Assembly: GCF_905475345.1 (NCBI RefSeq)
Contig: NC_066586.1
Coordinates: forward strand, 11,266,900-11,330,899
DNA: 64,000 nucleotides
Source: Vespula vulgaris
Lineage: Eukaryota > Arthropoda > Insecta > Hymenoptera > Vespidae
Reading direction: 5' to 3'
The position numbers and the translations under genes were made by a program. The stretch's first letter is position 1. Each line of letters begins with the position of its first letter. Below are positions 1 to 13,973 of the stretch, one piece after another. The notes under the pieces are model-generated. The model searched no databases. It saw nothing but the letters and a program-made list of their open reading frames with translations, and was not told the DNA's origin.

Positions 1-123
1 ACACTTTGAGATTGTTCGTTCACCACTGTTTGTCAATAATCAATATCTGTTTAAAATCGATTCACGACAAATTTTTCATCACTTTTGTTCTTCCCGTACG
101 TGTAAGGTATCGTTTCGATATAG

Positions 124-215
124 ACAGAGAGAACAAGAAAAAGAGATACAGAAAGAGAGAGAGAGAGAGAGAGAAAGAGATTTGAAAGAGAGAGAAAAAG
201 AGAGAAAGAAGGAGG
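124..215. repeat. Interrupted (GA)n
   Basis: Purine tract of GAGA and AAAG units. A mixed (CT)n and (CA)n tract follows at 345-505. Confidence 0.85.
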
Positions 216-344
216 ACACCAAAAGCAGGAAGGGTGTGTGCCGTTTCTTTCTCGCGTCGATGCGAGTAGCCTTGCGGCGAGACAGCGACTGTCTTCTCTA
301 TGAGAAGCTACCGTGTCCCTCGCACACGACGCACTCACGCACTT

Positions 345-505
345 CCCTCCCTCTCTAGCTCACTCTCTCTGTCTCTCTTTCTCTTTCATATATACACACA
401 CACACACACACTCTCTTTCTCTCTCTGTCTCTCTATCTGTCTTTTTCTTTCTCTATCTTTCTCCTTCTTGTTCCTGCCCTCCCGCCACATACACACACAC
501 ACACG
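345..505. repeat. Compound (CT)n and (CA)n tract
   Basis: Blocks of CTCTCT alternate with two CACACA runs near 395-410 and 489-505. Confidence 0.85.
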
Positions 506-2068
506 CGACCAGACTCTTCTCCCACCCTTCCAATGTTCCATCTTCTCTCTTTCCATCATATTTTCCCTCTCAGTTGCTCCTACTCGTTCTACAAGTAATT
601 CTATTTCGCTCTATTTATTTCTATTTTAATTTATATTTATACGTATTTATAGTCTATCGATGTTATTTCATTCTTCGATATTTCATTCGATGTATATATA
701 TGTATATTTTTTTTATTTATTTCTATATCGAGTATAGTGTATGTTTAAGAAGGATTTTATAAGAGTTATAATAAATGCAAGAGGTAATATATTGTTGTAT
801 TGACGAACTTGGCAAAAAAAAAAAAATTGTATGATCATAATCCAAATGTATCTCGATATATCGATGTGTTTACGTTTCTTTAGATAATTCCTGTAATTAG
901 GTAGAAAATTATTTTATATTGTATAATATAATATCGGACACTTGTAGTTCTTGATCCTTTTTCATGAGAATTTCTTTCTTATTTTTTACTTCGAATCTCT
1001 TTCTCTTTTGAATTTTGAATATTTTTATTTGTTTAATTTTAATCAAGATTGAATATGTAATTATATAAACATCATATCATATTTTGTTATACAAAACAAA
1101 TTATTCTATAGTATCTCTCTCTCCCTCTCTCTATAAATATATAAAGATGACACACACATATATATCTTTATATATAGAAATATATTTTTATATATATTTT
1201 ATTTATACATATACTTTTTTCTTTTATTTTTGTTATTCCTTCTTACAAGACTTGTCTTTTCATCTTTTTCCATTTCAATTTAATTTTAATCATAATTTTG
1301 TAAATACTCTAATATATAAAAATGATATGCTACTTTATTTTATATTATAGTATTAAAAATTTGATTTTACAGTACATTTTATAATACGAAACATTTGATT
1401 TTCTTTTCGTAACAAATTTATTTATACAGATTATTTCTTTCTCTCTCTTTCTCTCTTTTCTTCCTTTCTCATAATACTAAATTAAAACATTCTCACAAAA
1501 CTTTCCTTCCCGTTCTTTCTTAATCTTCTTATTCGTTCCTTTCTCTTTCATAATACTCCACTTTTATGTACTTTATCTCGTTTCATCCGACATAATCATT
1601 TCTTTTATCTTGATCGATTCCTCGACGATTCCGGAGAGAAGAAAACGACGAAACAGAAAACAATCTTGCACCCTTATATTTCGTAAATGGTTGAAGTGTA
1701 ATCCGCGATACGAAAGAACGAGTTTCTAACAGGTATTTGTGCATTAAACTACCAAGTATACGAATACATGCGATTATAAAAAATTCGGGAAAGTTAATTC
1801 GCATGCGAATCTTCTGCAATTCTTTCGGAAATTTTATTATGAATAAAAATATTCACGATCTGCACATGTACGTCCAGTTGTGAGTGCAATGAGATATTTT
1901 CCATCGCGTAACGAGAAGTGGAGAATTTTAAAAATCGTTCTAAATATTCCCGAGAATTGAATGACATTACTTCGACGATGAAGACTTGGAAACAAATTTT
2001 TTGTGTATAAAACAAAAAGAAAAAAATTAAATAAAATAAAATAAAAAAGAGGAGAAAGAAGCAAAGAA

Positions 2069-2258
2069 GGAAAGAAAGAAAGAAAGAAAGAAAGAAAGTT
2101 TTTACTTTTTTCTCTTTCTTCTAAAGAAAAAAATAAAAAAACGGAAATCGTCGGGTCACCTGAAATCACGAATATTCTTCATCTCTTTCAGAAAACTACA
2201 ATAGCACCCTCCTGGTCGTGTCTTTTTTCTTCCCTTTTTTTCACGAAAAGAGAGAAAA

Positions 2259-2307
<49 letters not shown>
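2069..2307. repeat. (GAAA)n at 2069-2098 and (GATA)n(GA)n at 2261-2307
   Basis: Two perfect purine microsatellites flank a short AT-rich stretch. Confidence 0.85.
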
Positions 2308-2311
<4 letters not shown>

Positions 2312-3582
2312 AAAACGCTAACGATCCTTGGCATCGCGAGGAGCAAGGGCATAAACGAAAAAAGGGCCACCTCTCTTCTTCCTTTTTCGACTACTAGTCA
2401 GATGTCCTCCTCCCGTTCGAGGTGAACCTATTGTCACGTAAAAGCCACAGGAAAGGGAGATTTTTTTTACGACTATGGATATAACATTCGCGACAGTTAC
2501 GTTTGTCTACGCCCTTCTGGCCCTTATGATACATAACTTCGATAAACTCGTAAAACTTTTTCTTAGGTTAAACGAACATTGAATTTGAAATGATGTGAAA
2601 TTATATATTATCTTTTTCTTTTTTCTTTCTTTCCTCGAAAAAATATTTTCGATGAGGGTTAAACAATTTCGATATCTTCAATCCTCCATAAATCATCTCT
2701 TAACCCTTCACGCTTTATTTTTTTGAGTCATTTCACTTCTTCAAGACAACTTAACATATTATCGTTATAACCTTTTTTTTTATTAACCTTGTACTTTTTT
2801 TTTTAAAGCAATTTACAATTCTTATTTCTCAAGCTAGAGTAAGTATTATTCGAATATGTTTTGAAATAAGGTAATAATGATTAGTTCGTTTCTTATCGTT
2901 CCATTATTTCGATAATCAAGAAGAAGACTAATAATTATACAAATTTGTAGGTATAACAGTTGTGTCTTTTTCTTTTTCTTTTCATTGCATTTATGTAATA
3001 ATTTTGTTATACATTTTACATAATGTAGCTTTGTGACTTTCATGTCACGTTAAGTTACAATGATAACATATCGACAATTTATGATAATGTTTGTGGTTTT
3101 TTTTGTTTTGTTATCTCTGTTCTACAATAATATAGGTTTAAGATATGGAAATTGGAGCATCGAAAGAAAAATTTGAAGTAAAAAAAAAAAAAGAAAGGAA
3201 AAGAAGAAAAAAGAAGAAAAAAGAAGAAATAAGAAATATTAGTGGCTATAAATCAGATGAGTTGTTAAGCTATGACTCGACTTGGACGAGGAACAATTAA
3301 TATTATTCTACGTCGTATAATATTATTATACGTTATCCTACGTCGTATAAATATTATTGATGGTAATACTGAATCTATAAATAAATCACTATCACAAGAA
3401 GGAAACACTATATTAAAGGAAATTTCTTGGAAAATCATGTCGTAATCCTCTGATTTGTACCATAGAAAGTTACTCTTTCTCATGGCCCTGAATCATCTTA
3501 CTTCTTCCATTACCTCTATTAAGAAAATTATAGAAAGAATTATAAATACTATTAATACTGATAGTATTAATACATACATATA

Positions 3583-3584
<2 letters not shown>

Positions 3585-3612
<28 letters not shown>
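3585..3612. repeat. (CA)n
   Basis: About 14 perfect CA units. Confidence 0.9.
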
Positions 3613-3615
<3 letters not shown>

Positions 3616-4938
3616 GCTTCTCATATTATATGTATATTATAGTCTCAAAATTAAAATTTGTGAATTAGTATTGATAGTATTAATATATATAGTTTCGAAA
3701 TAAAAAATTGTAAATTAATTAATATAAATAAAAACTTGTAAAACAATTAATATAGATAAAAAAATGTAAATTAATTATTACAGATAAGAAATTGTAAAAT
3801 AATTAATATAGATACAAAATGCTAAATTAATTAATATAAGTATCATATTCAAAGGTTAACGTTCGCTGATAGTTTGACATTATGTAATTTTTTTTTCCCT
3901 TTTAGACAGGAATAAAAATGGGTTATAGAGGGTTAAAAACGCGCCCTTCGATTCTATTTTTAAACGACTGAACACACGTAATAGTATACGAGAAAAAAGT
4001 ATAGCCGAAGAGACAAGGCACGCGATTTTTATTTTGGAGGGTGACACACGCGTAAAGAGCGAAGCGTTACACGTGTTTCGACGTAACCCTTAATTCTATA
4101 GAAACAGGAAAGATCCGTGAATACATCCGCCCTTAGCCTGTTAATCGGGTCAACCTTGTGGAAAGAGAAAGATAGAGATAGTAAGAAACAGAGAGGGAGA
4201 AAGAGAGAGAGAGAGAGCTTATCGACGAAACGAGCGAAATAGTAATTTGGAAAGGAGCCAAAAGACGAGAAGACGAGGATCTAAATCGTCGTGGTAAGTA
4301 GCGAATTAGAAGGCAAAATAGGAATAATTTGACTGTTTTCTATGTAACAAGGTAATTTAAAATTTTTAAATAATCTGTTACATTTAAAATAATGAAATAT
4401 TTAACGTATGCGTGTATATATCCAATTAAATGCATTATATTTCCAATATTCTAAATTTTTCTTTTTAATTTACAATTATATATTTTTAAAAAATAAATAA
4501 TATAAAATTTACCGTTTTAAGTGCACAAACAGATTTAAAGTAAAATAATAAAAAAAAAAATAAATAAATAAATAAAAAAATAAAAAAAAACCAACAACAA
4601 CAACAAGATATTAAATAAAGATAATCCCTGAAAAGTTATATTACTATGGAACGAATCTCGTAGCTTTATTTATATTTTATTCTATTAAATATAATATTAA
4701 AATAAAAATTTATACGATATAGTCAATTTCGTTAGTACTTTAACGAATCGTTGGGAGATGAATCGAAACGTGTATTTCTTAAAGTTTCTTTAAGTATTAT
4801 CGATTTTATTCTTTCGGATCGTGACAGTTCGTTCGATGAAATTAAATAACGAAGAAAATTTAAAGAGAACGATGTAAGAGATTGCCCGACCGTGTAGTCA
4901 GAGTTATTCCTGGTATTTTCGAATGGGTTCGATGATCT

Positions 4939-4953
4939 CTCTCTCTCTGTCTA

Positions 4954-4997
<44 letters not shown>

Positions 4998-5014
4998 CCT
5001 CCCTCTCTCTCTCT
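4939..5014. repeat. (CT)n with GTCTATCTAT interruption
   Basis: Near-perfect CT dinucleotide array. Confidence 0.9.
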
Positions 5015-7255
5015 TGCTCATACCGTTCGCTGGAGCGTGTTACGCGAAGGGAGAGAAAATGCATCGAAATGCTTGGTAATAACTGTGTATGTACCTTAAA
5101 ATTGAATTACGCTAAATAACGCGTACTTCCGTTGGTTCACCCTCGCCCGTGAGAAATTTTACTTTACAAATAAACTACCGAACGTGCATATACAAACATA
5201 TATACATACATACATATACATATATATATGTATGCATGTATGTACGTATGTATAAATATGTATATATGTATGTATGTTATTTCTATATACCCATCTACTC
5301 GATCGGGTATTCGGTAATATATCCAGGTAAATGAAAAATATCCAAATAAGTTTTACTCAATTATACTGCCCGTGTTACTCGGTTATTTACAATGTTTCGA
5401 GTAATTTATATTTTCGTATTTTATCGTTAGTAATAACGAAGCGGACATAAAAAGTTAATGTTCATATATATTGCAATCATCATATCGTTGTATTTGTCTT
5501 GAATATATTTTATAATAACAAAACGATTACAAGTTATACATACACATATATATGTATATACGTGTGTGTGTGTTTGTAACGAAAAACGAAGTAAAATAGA
5601 AAAGAAATTTCTGTAGCATCTGACATAGCCGTTACAAATGATGGATGATCCATGAGATAACAAGATTCGTATATTTCTACGACTGCACATATCATGAATG
5701 AAAAGTTGATCCTGAAAAATGATACAGTTTTTAAAAGAAAAATTCATGAAAGACCATTACTCGTGTAAGAATTTAGTTATCGTTTTCAATACGATTAATG
5801 AAGATTGGGATATCAAAGTAAGTAAAGTGAAAGTTAATGGTCTGTGATAATACGTGCAACGTATAAGCGTCATTGTAAATTTATTAGATTTGTATTCTTT
5901 ATTTCTCTAGGGATCTTCTCGGATATCTAAGTACTCAGTAGGTCAGGTGAAACTCGAGTAATATTCTATATTTTAAAATAGAAACGGGTACACGGAGTAC
6001 CTGGGTTGTAGTAACATTCATATTATACATATACATATGTACATAACATCCCTTAAGAGAGAGTAGAAAGAGAGAGAGAGAGAGAGAAGAGCTATGATTA
6101 TGAAAATTTATATTCAACCACTAACAGAGTTCTTAGAACGAAAATGTCTTTTGATATATAGACGTGAAAGTTCGGTGAATCATCTCGTAAATAAACTTAA
6201 AAATTCTCTCCCTCTATCTTATCCATCCATCCATCTATCTATCTCTTTCTCTATCTTTTTCTTTTTCTCTAAACGAGGAGTTTTGTTTAATCTTCAAGTT
6301 GAAATTAATTATTATTATACACATACGTATATAGTTTCGTCTTTCTCATTTTACTGTATATTTTTTCGAGGATTTGTAACTAGAAAAAAAAATATATTTA
6401 TTTTTTCGATACAATTCTTTCTCTTCTTTTTCTCACAATTTTTCTCTCTCATCTTTTTAAAGTCGTTCAATATGTGGAGACCACACAGAGGAACATACGA
6501 ACAAGAATGAAGAAAAAAAGGTTGAGAAAGAGTATGATAAGGGAGAAAAAGAAGGGAAAAAAGTTTCGAGAGAAATGAGATCTCTTTCTTTCTCCGTTTT
6601 GCTTGTTTTTTTTTTATTCTTTTTCTATTTTTTTTTTCTTCTTCTTCTTTCTAATCTCCTGCTGTTTTTCATATACTCGAAAAGCTATGTCGCGAGCGCG
6701 TGTCAACACAGCTGTTCGGAAACCCCGAAGGCTTAAAGCTTTGATCCTCTCGAATGCGTATACATCGATATCCCTATCGATATCCGTATCGTCGATACAT
6801 CGTACATGTAAATGGAAACATCCCTGGGCGATTGAACAACTTCGTTAAGGATCTATTATTTTCTTTTGCGGAAATTGATCTTACATATGAATAATCTTTA
6901 TTTTATTCCCGATGATATTTCACGTTAACTCCATTTTCTTCTAATTTGAAAAATGAAAACAGAAATTTCATTGTATATCAATATTAATCGTAGATTCGAT
7001 CTAACGAATAAATTATTTCACGTTCACTTGTAAATTATTTAATGAACATTTAAATATCATTCAATTTCATTCTAATCTAAGTATATCGTATTTATAGATT
7101 TATTAATTTAAGATTTTATATATAGTAACGTTATTTTATTAAAAATATGAATATGTATTATTGATGTTGTCTCACTTATTTTTTTATTATCTTTCATTCT
7201 TAATATTACATTTATATATTTTCTTTTTTTAATATATACTTTAATAATATATACA

Positions 7256-7259
7256 CACA

Positions 7260-7302
<43 letters not shown>
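7256..7302. repeat. (AC)n, about 23 units
   Basis: Nearly perfect AC array with one CAGA interruption at its left end. Confidence 0.9.
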
Positions 7303-7307
<5 letters not shown>

Positions 7308-7841
7308 AATCCTGCATTATATTGTATTTCAGCGAACATTTTTAAAAATATATAAATAATTTCATATTAAGCATCAGAATAAATTTCACAATGCATAAAT
7401 CTTTTTCAACGCTCTCATGAATTATTGAGAAAAACAATGTTGAACTTTTAACTCGGTAAGAAAATTATTTCGGATCGTTTATGGAAATAATGACGAGTAA
7501 AGGTCAAAAGTGCAATCTCAGCGTTACGATTTGTTACGCGTTGGAAACGCCAGCGGAATCGTCGGTCTTGATCGCGGACGTTGATTAATTATTTATTAGA
7601 CTGTAGACAGGAAGCGGTCCGTAATCACACAATGATGAATTCGCCTCAAATCGACTTATCCGATAACACGGGATAACAAGGAGCTACTACCGAACGTCTT
7701 TTCAACGAAGCCGAGGGAACGATTAGCGATGACGCGAAGCTTCCAAGATTAATAGCCTAAGAGCCTTCCAAGAATCTATTAGATCTTACTTCGAACCACA
7801 TTTTTTATATCTTCGGTCCATCCTAAACATTTCTTTTTTTC

Positions 7842-7846
<5 letters not shown>

Positions 7847-7900
<54 letters not shown>
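7847..7900. repeat. (TC)n, about 27 units
   Basis: Perfect TC array. Confidence 0.95.
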
Positions 7901-7906
<6 letters not shown>

Positions 7907-8030
7907 CTTCTCTATCACCATCTTTATATCATGTTTTAATAAAAACGAACGTCATATAATCCAAGTACATTAATTTTATTTAAGTCCTAGGAACGATTTT
8001 ATATTTCAAAAGAATTTCAACGATTTCTTC

Positions 8031-8376
8031 AGATTAAGATCAGTCAAGGTACCGTGAAAATTTAGACTTCATAACTATATCTTATTTATGACGAATATAC
8101 GTATGTCATATTTAACAGCGACAATACACTAGTCTTACAATAATAAACATTTTTATATATTCCTTTACGTGCATAAAAAAAAAAGGGGAAATTTTTCCTC
8201 AGATTAAGATCAGTCAAGGTACCGTGAAAATTTAGACTTTATAACTATATCTTATTTATGACGAATATACGTATGTCATATTTAATAGCGACAATACACG
8301 AGTGTTATAATAATAAACATTTTTATGTATTCATTTACGTGCATGAAAAAAAAAAGGTGGGAAATTTTTTTCTCCT
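8031..8376. repeat. Direct tandem duplication, period 170 bp
   Basis: The units 8031-8200 and 8201-8376 both begin AGATTAAGATCAGTCAAGGT and run in register through ATACGTATGTCATATTTAA to a poly-A stretch and AAATTTTT. They differ at few positions, so the duplication is recent. No coding signal. Confidence 0.9.
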
Positions 8377-11300
8377 CTATCAAATCATTTTCAAGACGAT
8401 TTAGAAATGTATCTAAAAATTGTTTCTTTTTCTTTTTTCGTTTTCCTCGCTCGTATTCTTATTTCTTTTTTTTTCTTGACCACTCTTTATAAGTGTTATC
8501 GCATTTAATAATAGTAAGGATCAAAACAGTGCGAGAACGAATTATACATGATGATACTCGAGGACGGATGGCCGAGGCACTCGAGAAAAGTGATTTTAGC
8601 ACTTAAGGCATCGAGAGACAGAAAAGCTCGCGAATGAATCACGATTCATCGAATGAGCCGCGGCTTCGAGGGTCGATCGATTGCTGGCAGAAATTGCCGT
8701 TAATTCGCAATGACGCTCGTCGCGTGCTTAGACCGGCTTGCTGATGGATCCACTTTGTATCACCGTCTCTCTTCCTCTCTCTTTCCCGATCAACTCACAA
8801 CAACGTGGACAATTCTCTTATCGGCTTTCACTATTCACTTTTATCTCACATCCAGTCTGTCTCGTTTCCGACGTTACTACGCTCGTTCGAAATGGACAAA
8901 ACGTCGGAAGATATTTCAATTTTACCGATATTTATTCTCTATAGAGATATAATATTTATACATTTTTATAGATCGTCGAAATTTCATTAAGACACGGTAT
9001 AGAAATTCGTAATAATATTTAATATCGTTTTTAACGAATGAACAATTTACCCTTCGCAACATTGTAATTGTTACAACACGATCGAGAAATTAATTAATAT
9101 TATTAATTATAATAATATTATTATTTGCAAGAAATAATAAAATTCCCACGGAATAAATAATATTGTAAAATCTCAAACTGTTTCAAAATATTATTATAGC
9201 ATACCTTCATAAATTAATTAACTCATATACATTAATTACATATGATATTATTATTTCAAAAAAAAAATAAATAAATAAAATTCAAATTTTTCAATTACTT
9301 TATATATTTATAAATCATACATACTTAAATTGCTTTATACATTATATTATTATAATTAAAAAAAAATTTCTAAACGTCGCTAGAATTCATATTGATAATT
9401 AATTAACTTTCATCGATAACGAAGGAATGGAAATACGATCTATATTCCATATAATTCAGATGGAAATCGAATCCTATTAGAAAGTTTTTATAAAGGAAAC
9501 GTCATCGAAACGACTTATAACACGATTCTCGATAATCCTAAACTTTTCCCACAAGCAAGGATAAAATTTTTTTATAGAAAGAATAAGAGAAGTCGAGAAG
9601 TTAGGAGTAGGAGGTTGAATCGATCTGTCAGGTATTTCGAGTGTTCTTCATCGATTATCGTCACCAGGTATAGGCGAATTCGCAACGATCCTCGGTCGCG
9701 TCGACTTTTTCAAGTTGGCGACAATAGTCCTCCTCTTGGTTGAGTCACCGCAAATAAACCACCACCCACGATGACCGTAACCGCGACAACGGGGGAATAG
9801 TAAAAGAAAAAGAAAGCGAAGAAGAAGAAGAAGACGAAGAAGACGAAGAGACGAAAAGACGAAGAAGAATAAGTGGTGATGGTGGTGGTAGTAGGAGGAG
9901 ATAGAGGTGGAGGAGAAGAAAGAGAATAAGAGCAAGAAGGATAGAACGAAGACGAAGTTACCAAGGCGCGAGCACTTTACGCCAATTTGCGGGCTCGCCA
10001 TACTGAAAAGGATGTTCTTGATAATGATATGGAAAACGTTGAACCTTCCGGATAAGGTCAAGTAACTCAACAATTTTTCTTTTATTTCTTCTTACAATAT
10101 ACGATAACCGAATTGAATATTTAGTCATTTTGAAAATTTTCTTGTAATAAAATTTATCTGTTTCCTTTCTTTTTTTTTTTTAATATTAATTTATAAAGTT
10201 ATAAAATCATGTAAAGATACTAATCGCGTAACACGGTAAGTTTTAGTTAACATTGATACAAGTTCTAACGTTTATACTAATTTAGAAAATATACACGTTT
10301 ATAAAGCAAATTGTTTTTACCAGGAATCATACTGCTCACTTTTATAAATAAAATAAATTTAAATAATTTTTTAATCGATCAATTTGATTTGCAATTCAAT
10401 TTGCAATGGATCAATTTGAAAAATCTATCTTCGATTTTAGTTTGTTTTAAAATTATTATTTGATATCGTATTGAATGAAATTTAAATAAAAATATTACAT
10501 TCGAATAATAGATCTATAAAGATTACTATTGAAAAATAATATTTTTATTTGATCAATGCAAAGAAATTTAATGGAAAATTAATTTATCGCCGAACATGAT
10601 ACATTAACATTACAGTTAAAACGTAATCTATTAAAACGAAATAAATCAAATTTAAGATATGACGATGTGGGACAACTCGGAAAATAAATGATCAAATCTT
10701 GTTTGATAATTTTCAGCTTACGGTTAAGAAGCGAAACGCGCCGAGGTGAAGAAGATAATGCATATACGAGCGTAGAAAATGTAGTAGCCGAGAAATGTAA
10801 CGGCCGAGGTCGTACTTCGAAGCGAGCCATTTGCATCCCTTTGATTGTGAAATAAAAGGAACTCGCGAACAGTGTCTGAGTTGGACAGCTTGCACGCATA
10901 TGTTGCAACGCGTTCGAGCATGTACACGTTGTAGAGAAACGTTCGCTCTAGGAGATCCAACTTCTGAGCTTCGAGAGTTCTTTTACCTTATATGCATATG
11001 TATGCATATATTAAAAAAGACAAAACGCAAATATTAACGTCGCAAAACTTCCAAAAAATATCGTACAAATCCCATTGCGTTCTAAGGAACTTGATTGGTT
11101 TTTAAATGTTTATTTTCGTTCCCTTTCAATTGATAAGTGAATAAAAAAAAGTAATAAGTAATCTTTATTCGTATGTATGAATTTTATTTATTCGTATTTA
11201 ACATCTGTTTTTTTTCTCTTTGTTATTTTTTCTAATTATTATTCTCTTTTTTTCGTTTATACTTTCGCCAGTAACTTTTTTTATAGTGTTAAAATGATTT

Positions 11301-11644
11301 ATGAGTATATAAAATATATGTGTGTATATATATATCCCTGTATATATAAATACCTGTATATAAAAATAAATAATATGTAAATATATGTATGTATGTATGT
11401 ATATAAAACTGAATATTAGATATTTTTTTTTTATTAAAAAGTAAAAATGAGTTTTTGAATAATTTTAATAACATTACAACACTATCAGATATTTGCATAA
11501 ATAAATTATTTTTATTATTTAAATTTTTAAATGATGGAATTTGCCTTCTAATTATTACAGAGAAACTTATCTCTTTTTTATTTAAATTAAAAATTAACGA
11601 GAAAAAAGCTTACGTGGCTTTGTACGTAACGATAGACGCGGGTT

Positions 11645-11718
11645 TATAAAAGACACAGGTGGATCCAGTCGTCCGTTATCAACATATCGTCTTTCCATTA
11701 GACGCCAAGGCAAGTAAG
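11645..11718 (+). promoter_or_regulatory. Candidate TATA-box promoter with a following donor site
   Basis: GGGTTTATAAAAGACACAGG stands in a short GC-richer patch, with TATAAAAG at 11645-11652. About 25-35 bp on lie CCAGTCGTCC and TTATCAAC, either of which could hold the start site. A donor-like CAA|GTAAGA follows at 11714, with a GC-type AAG|GCAAGT overlapping it. No downstream coding exon is recognised, so the gene it would serve is unknown. Confidence 0.3.
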
Positions 11719-13295
11719 AAGGAAATTATAATCATTTTGCAAATACTCGACAAAGATGAGCTGTTTCGATCGATCGATTTATAAACAATTCTCGAGCGAT
11801 ATTACAATCTTATCGAACTTTTTCAAATATATCCTATTTGACTTTTAATATGACAATTCAATATTAAAATTGAATAAAAATTTGTATTCGTATTTAACCT
11901 TTTTTTGAAAATCATTGGTTAATATCTTTATGTAGATAAAAACAAGATTATAGGCAGTATTCAAACCGATTCATTTTTTTCTAACGCATTTCTTATTTTA
12001 GAAAAAGAATGAAGCATAACATATAATACAAAAAAAAAATTAAATTTTATATTCACTCTTTATTTCCAACGACATAAAATAATACTTAACGAATGTTTAT
12101 TTTAATAACGTATGTCGAAAACTCACTTTTCAGAATATATTTATTAGCTGTTAAAGTAGTACTTTGCGCCAAAACATAAAAAACTAATGTATAATATAAA
12201 TAACAACTAACTTTGAGACCGACCTAATATCTAAACATTTTCTTTTTCTCTCCTTTTTTTTTGTATACGTCCGAAAGGACGAATGCTCGAGAATTCTGTC
12301 GTTCTTGAAAAAAAAAAAAAGTCTAGTTTACATACTATATGACTAAACGAAGCGTGCACACACAAGCGCATCATACACGTACGCAGACGCATGCATAAAT
12401 GCACACGCATATACACAAATACACACATTGACATAAAAAAGGGAGTGAAAGGGAAGAAAAGAGTTAGGGTGGCAGGTAAGATCGTGAGAGAAACGAAAAT
12501 AAATATAGTGGAGAAGGAAGTCAGTTTGGTAGTGTGGTAGTGGATGGTGGCTAGTGGTTGGGACATAGAAGAAATTCTCTTTTCAACTGGCAAGCGAAGA
12601 AGAAAAAGAAAAAGAAAAAGAGAAAAAAAAACGAAAAGAAAAAGAATAAGTAGAAGGGGTCCGAACGTAATAAGTGGCTCGAATGTCTGAATAGCTGCAC
12701 GAGACAGACTCGTTGCGCTCTCGTTCCTTCCTTCTTCTTATTCTGACTTTGTCAAGGGTGGGGGTAAGACAGTTGGAGGATCGAAGGAGTAGATTCTCTC
12801 TGTCTCTGTTTCTTTCTCTCGTCGAGAACGATAACTAAGATGGACGTTAACTGACTTAAAAATAAAGTCAATACTAAACTCGAAACGACCTCTTATTATT
12901 CTACAATAACAATAAAAAGGAATAATGAAATAATAATGAAAAAAAATATATATATAATATCTACAAGAGACTAATAAAATAATCGATATAACGAATAATT
13001 ATGTAAAAATAAATTGGAGAAAATAATTCCAGTTGACTATTGTAAAGAGAAAAAAAAATGTGTTATTTGTTCTTAGAGCGTTCTACTTCTCTATGGTTTT
13101 TCTATTTTTTATTTCTAAAGTAATGTAATTATTTTTCATTATTTCTTCATGTGCAAATATATATATTTGATTACTTGGAACGAGACAAAATGATATCTTG
13201 TATAAATCGTGTTATTAATAAACATTAATTTTTTTAATTTATACTACAAATATTTATATTTTCCTTCATATTATAACTAAATATTAAAATACATT

Positions 13296-13298
<3 letters not shown>

Positions 13299-13333
<35 letters not shown>
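13299..13333. repeat. (TA)n
   Basis: Perfect TA array of about 17 units. Confidence 0.9.
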
Positions 13334-13338
<5 letters not shown>

Positions 13339-13698
13339 CTGAAAGATAATTGATTAATTAATTAGTTATTTATATTGCGTAGATATCATTAATAATACAT
13401 TACAATCTTTTTAAACAATTTTTCTTTTTTCTCATTCTTTCTTTTTCTTTTTTAAGTATCTAGGATAATCACCGAAGAATATAAATCCATCCGATGCCTT
13501 TGCTATAAAATAATTCCCCATAATTATTCCTTTCTCGTATACCGTAATTAAGGACTTGAAACAAATGAAATGTGTACGATATTAATCACTCGATCCATAT
13601 CAAACACGTGCAAACGTACAGAGTTCATGCTCATCGCGTTATAGCCATGAAGAATATTCGCCAGTAAGGATTGGATTATTACAATGCGTAATTAAAGA

Positions 13699-13769
<71 letters not shown>
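13699..13769. repeat. (CT)n, about 35 units
   Basis: One of the two longest CT arrays in the window; perfect from 13707 on. Confidence 0.95.
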
Positions 13770-13771
<2 letters not shown>

Positions 13772-13973
13772 TTCTCTTTCTCTAGTTTCGTTTTTCTTCT
13801 TCGTCATGTTGAGAAGGAGAACGTATTCGTGATTAATGGAAGTAGAAATTAATCGTGCTTCCGTCTTTCTTAGTGTATGTTCGGTCAGAAAGTTAAAGGA
13901 GACAAGCCGACTTGCTCTGCTAATGTTCACATGTTCACATTTATGTACTTGCATATGTATTGTATGCTTTGTA

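Larger units (their letters stand above)
506..8030. other. Gene-free AT-rich stretch
   Basis: I see no coding exon. It holds the listed microsatellites, a TTAA-CCCT word at 2700 and a donor-like GTG|GTAAGTAG at 4294 after a purine-rich block (4140-4293), which might be a leader exon but has no partner. Confidence 0.5.
8377..13971. other. Gene-free stretch with two GC-richer patches
   Basis: A patch at 9.64-10.05 kb contains imperfect (GAA/GAC)n and (GGTGGT) purine repeats whose open frames are repeat translations. A patch at 10.73-10.99 kb has a 68-codon plus frame from 10831 with six Cys, not recognised. Otherwise nothing except the TATA candidate at 11.65 kb. Confidence 0.5.

Noticed and set aside
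2700..3936. TTAA-CCCT and GGG-TTAA as ends of a 1.2-kb piggyBac-like element
   Set aside because: Only the first four or five bases are inverted copies; the next bases differ, unlike the 26.3-kb element.
9648..10073. 141-codon minus-strand frame with Ser, His, Leu and Phe runs
   Set aside because: It reads the (GAA/GAC)n and (GGT)n repeat in reverse; a repeat artefact.
10831..11037. 68-codon plus-strand frame with several Cys
   Set aside because: Cys spacing fits no known small secreted fold, there is no signal peptide, and the tail is simple AT-rich sequence.
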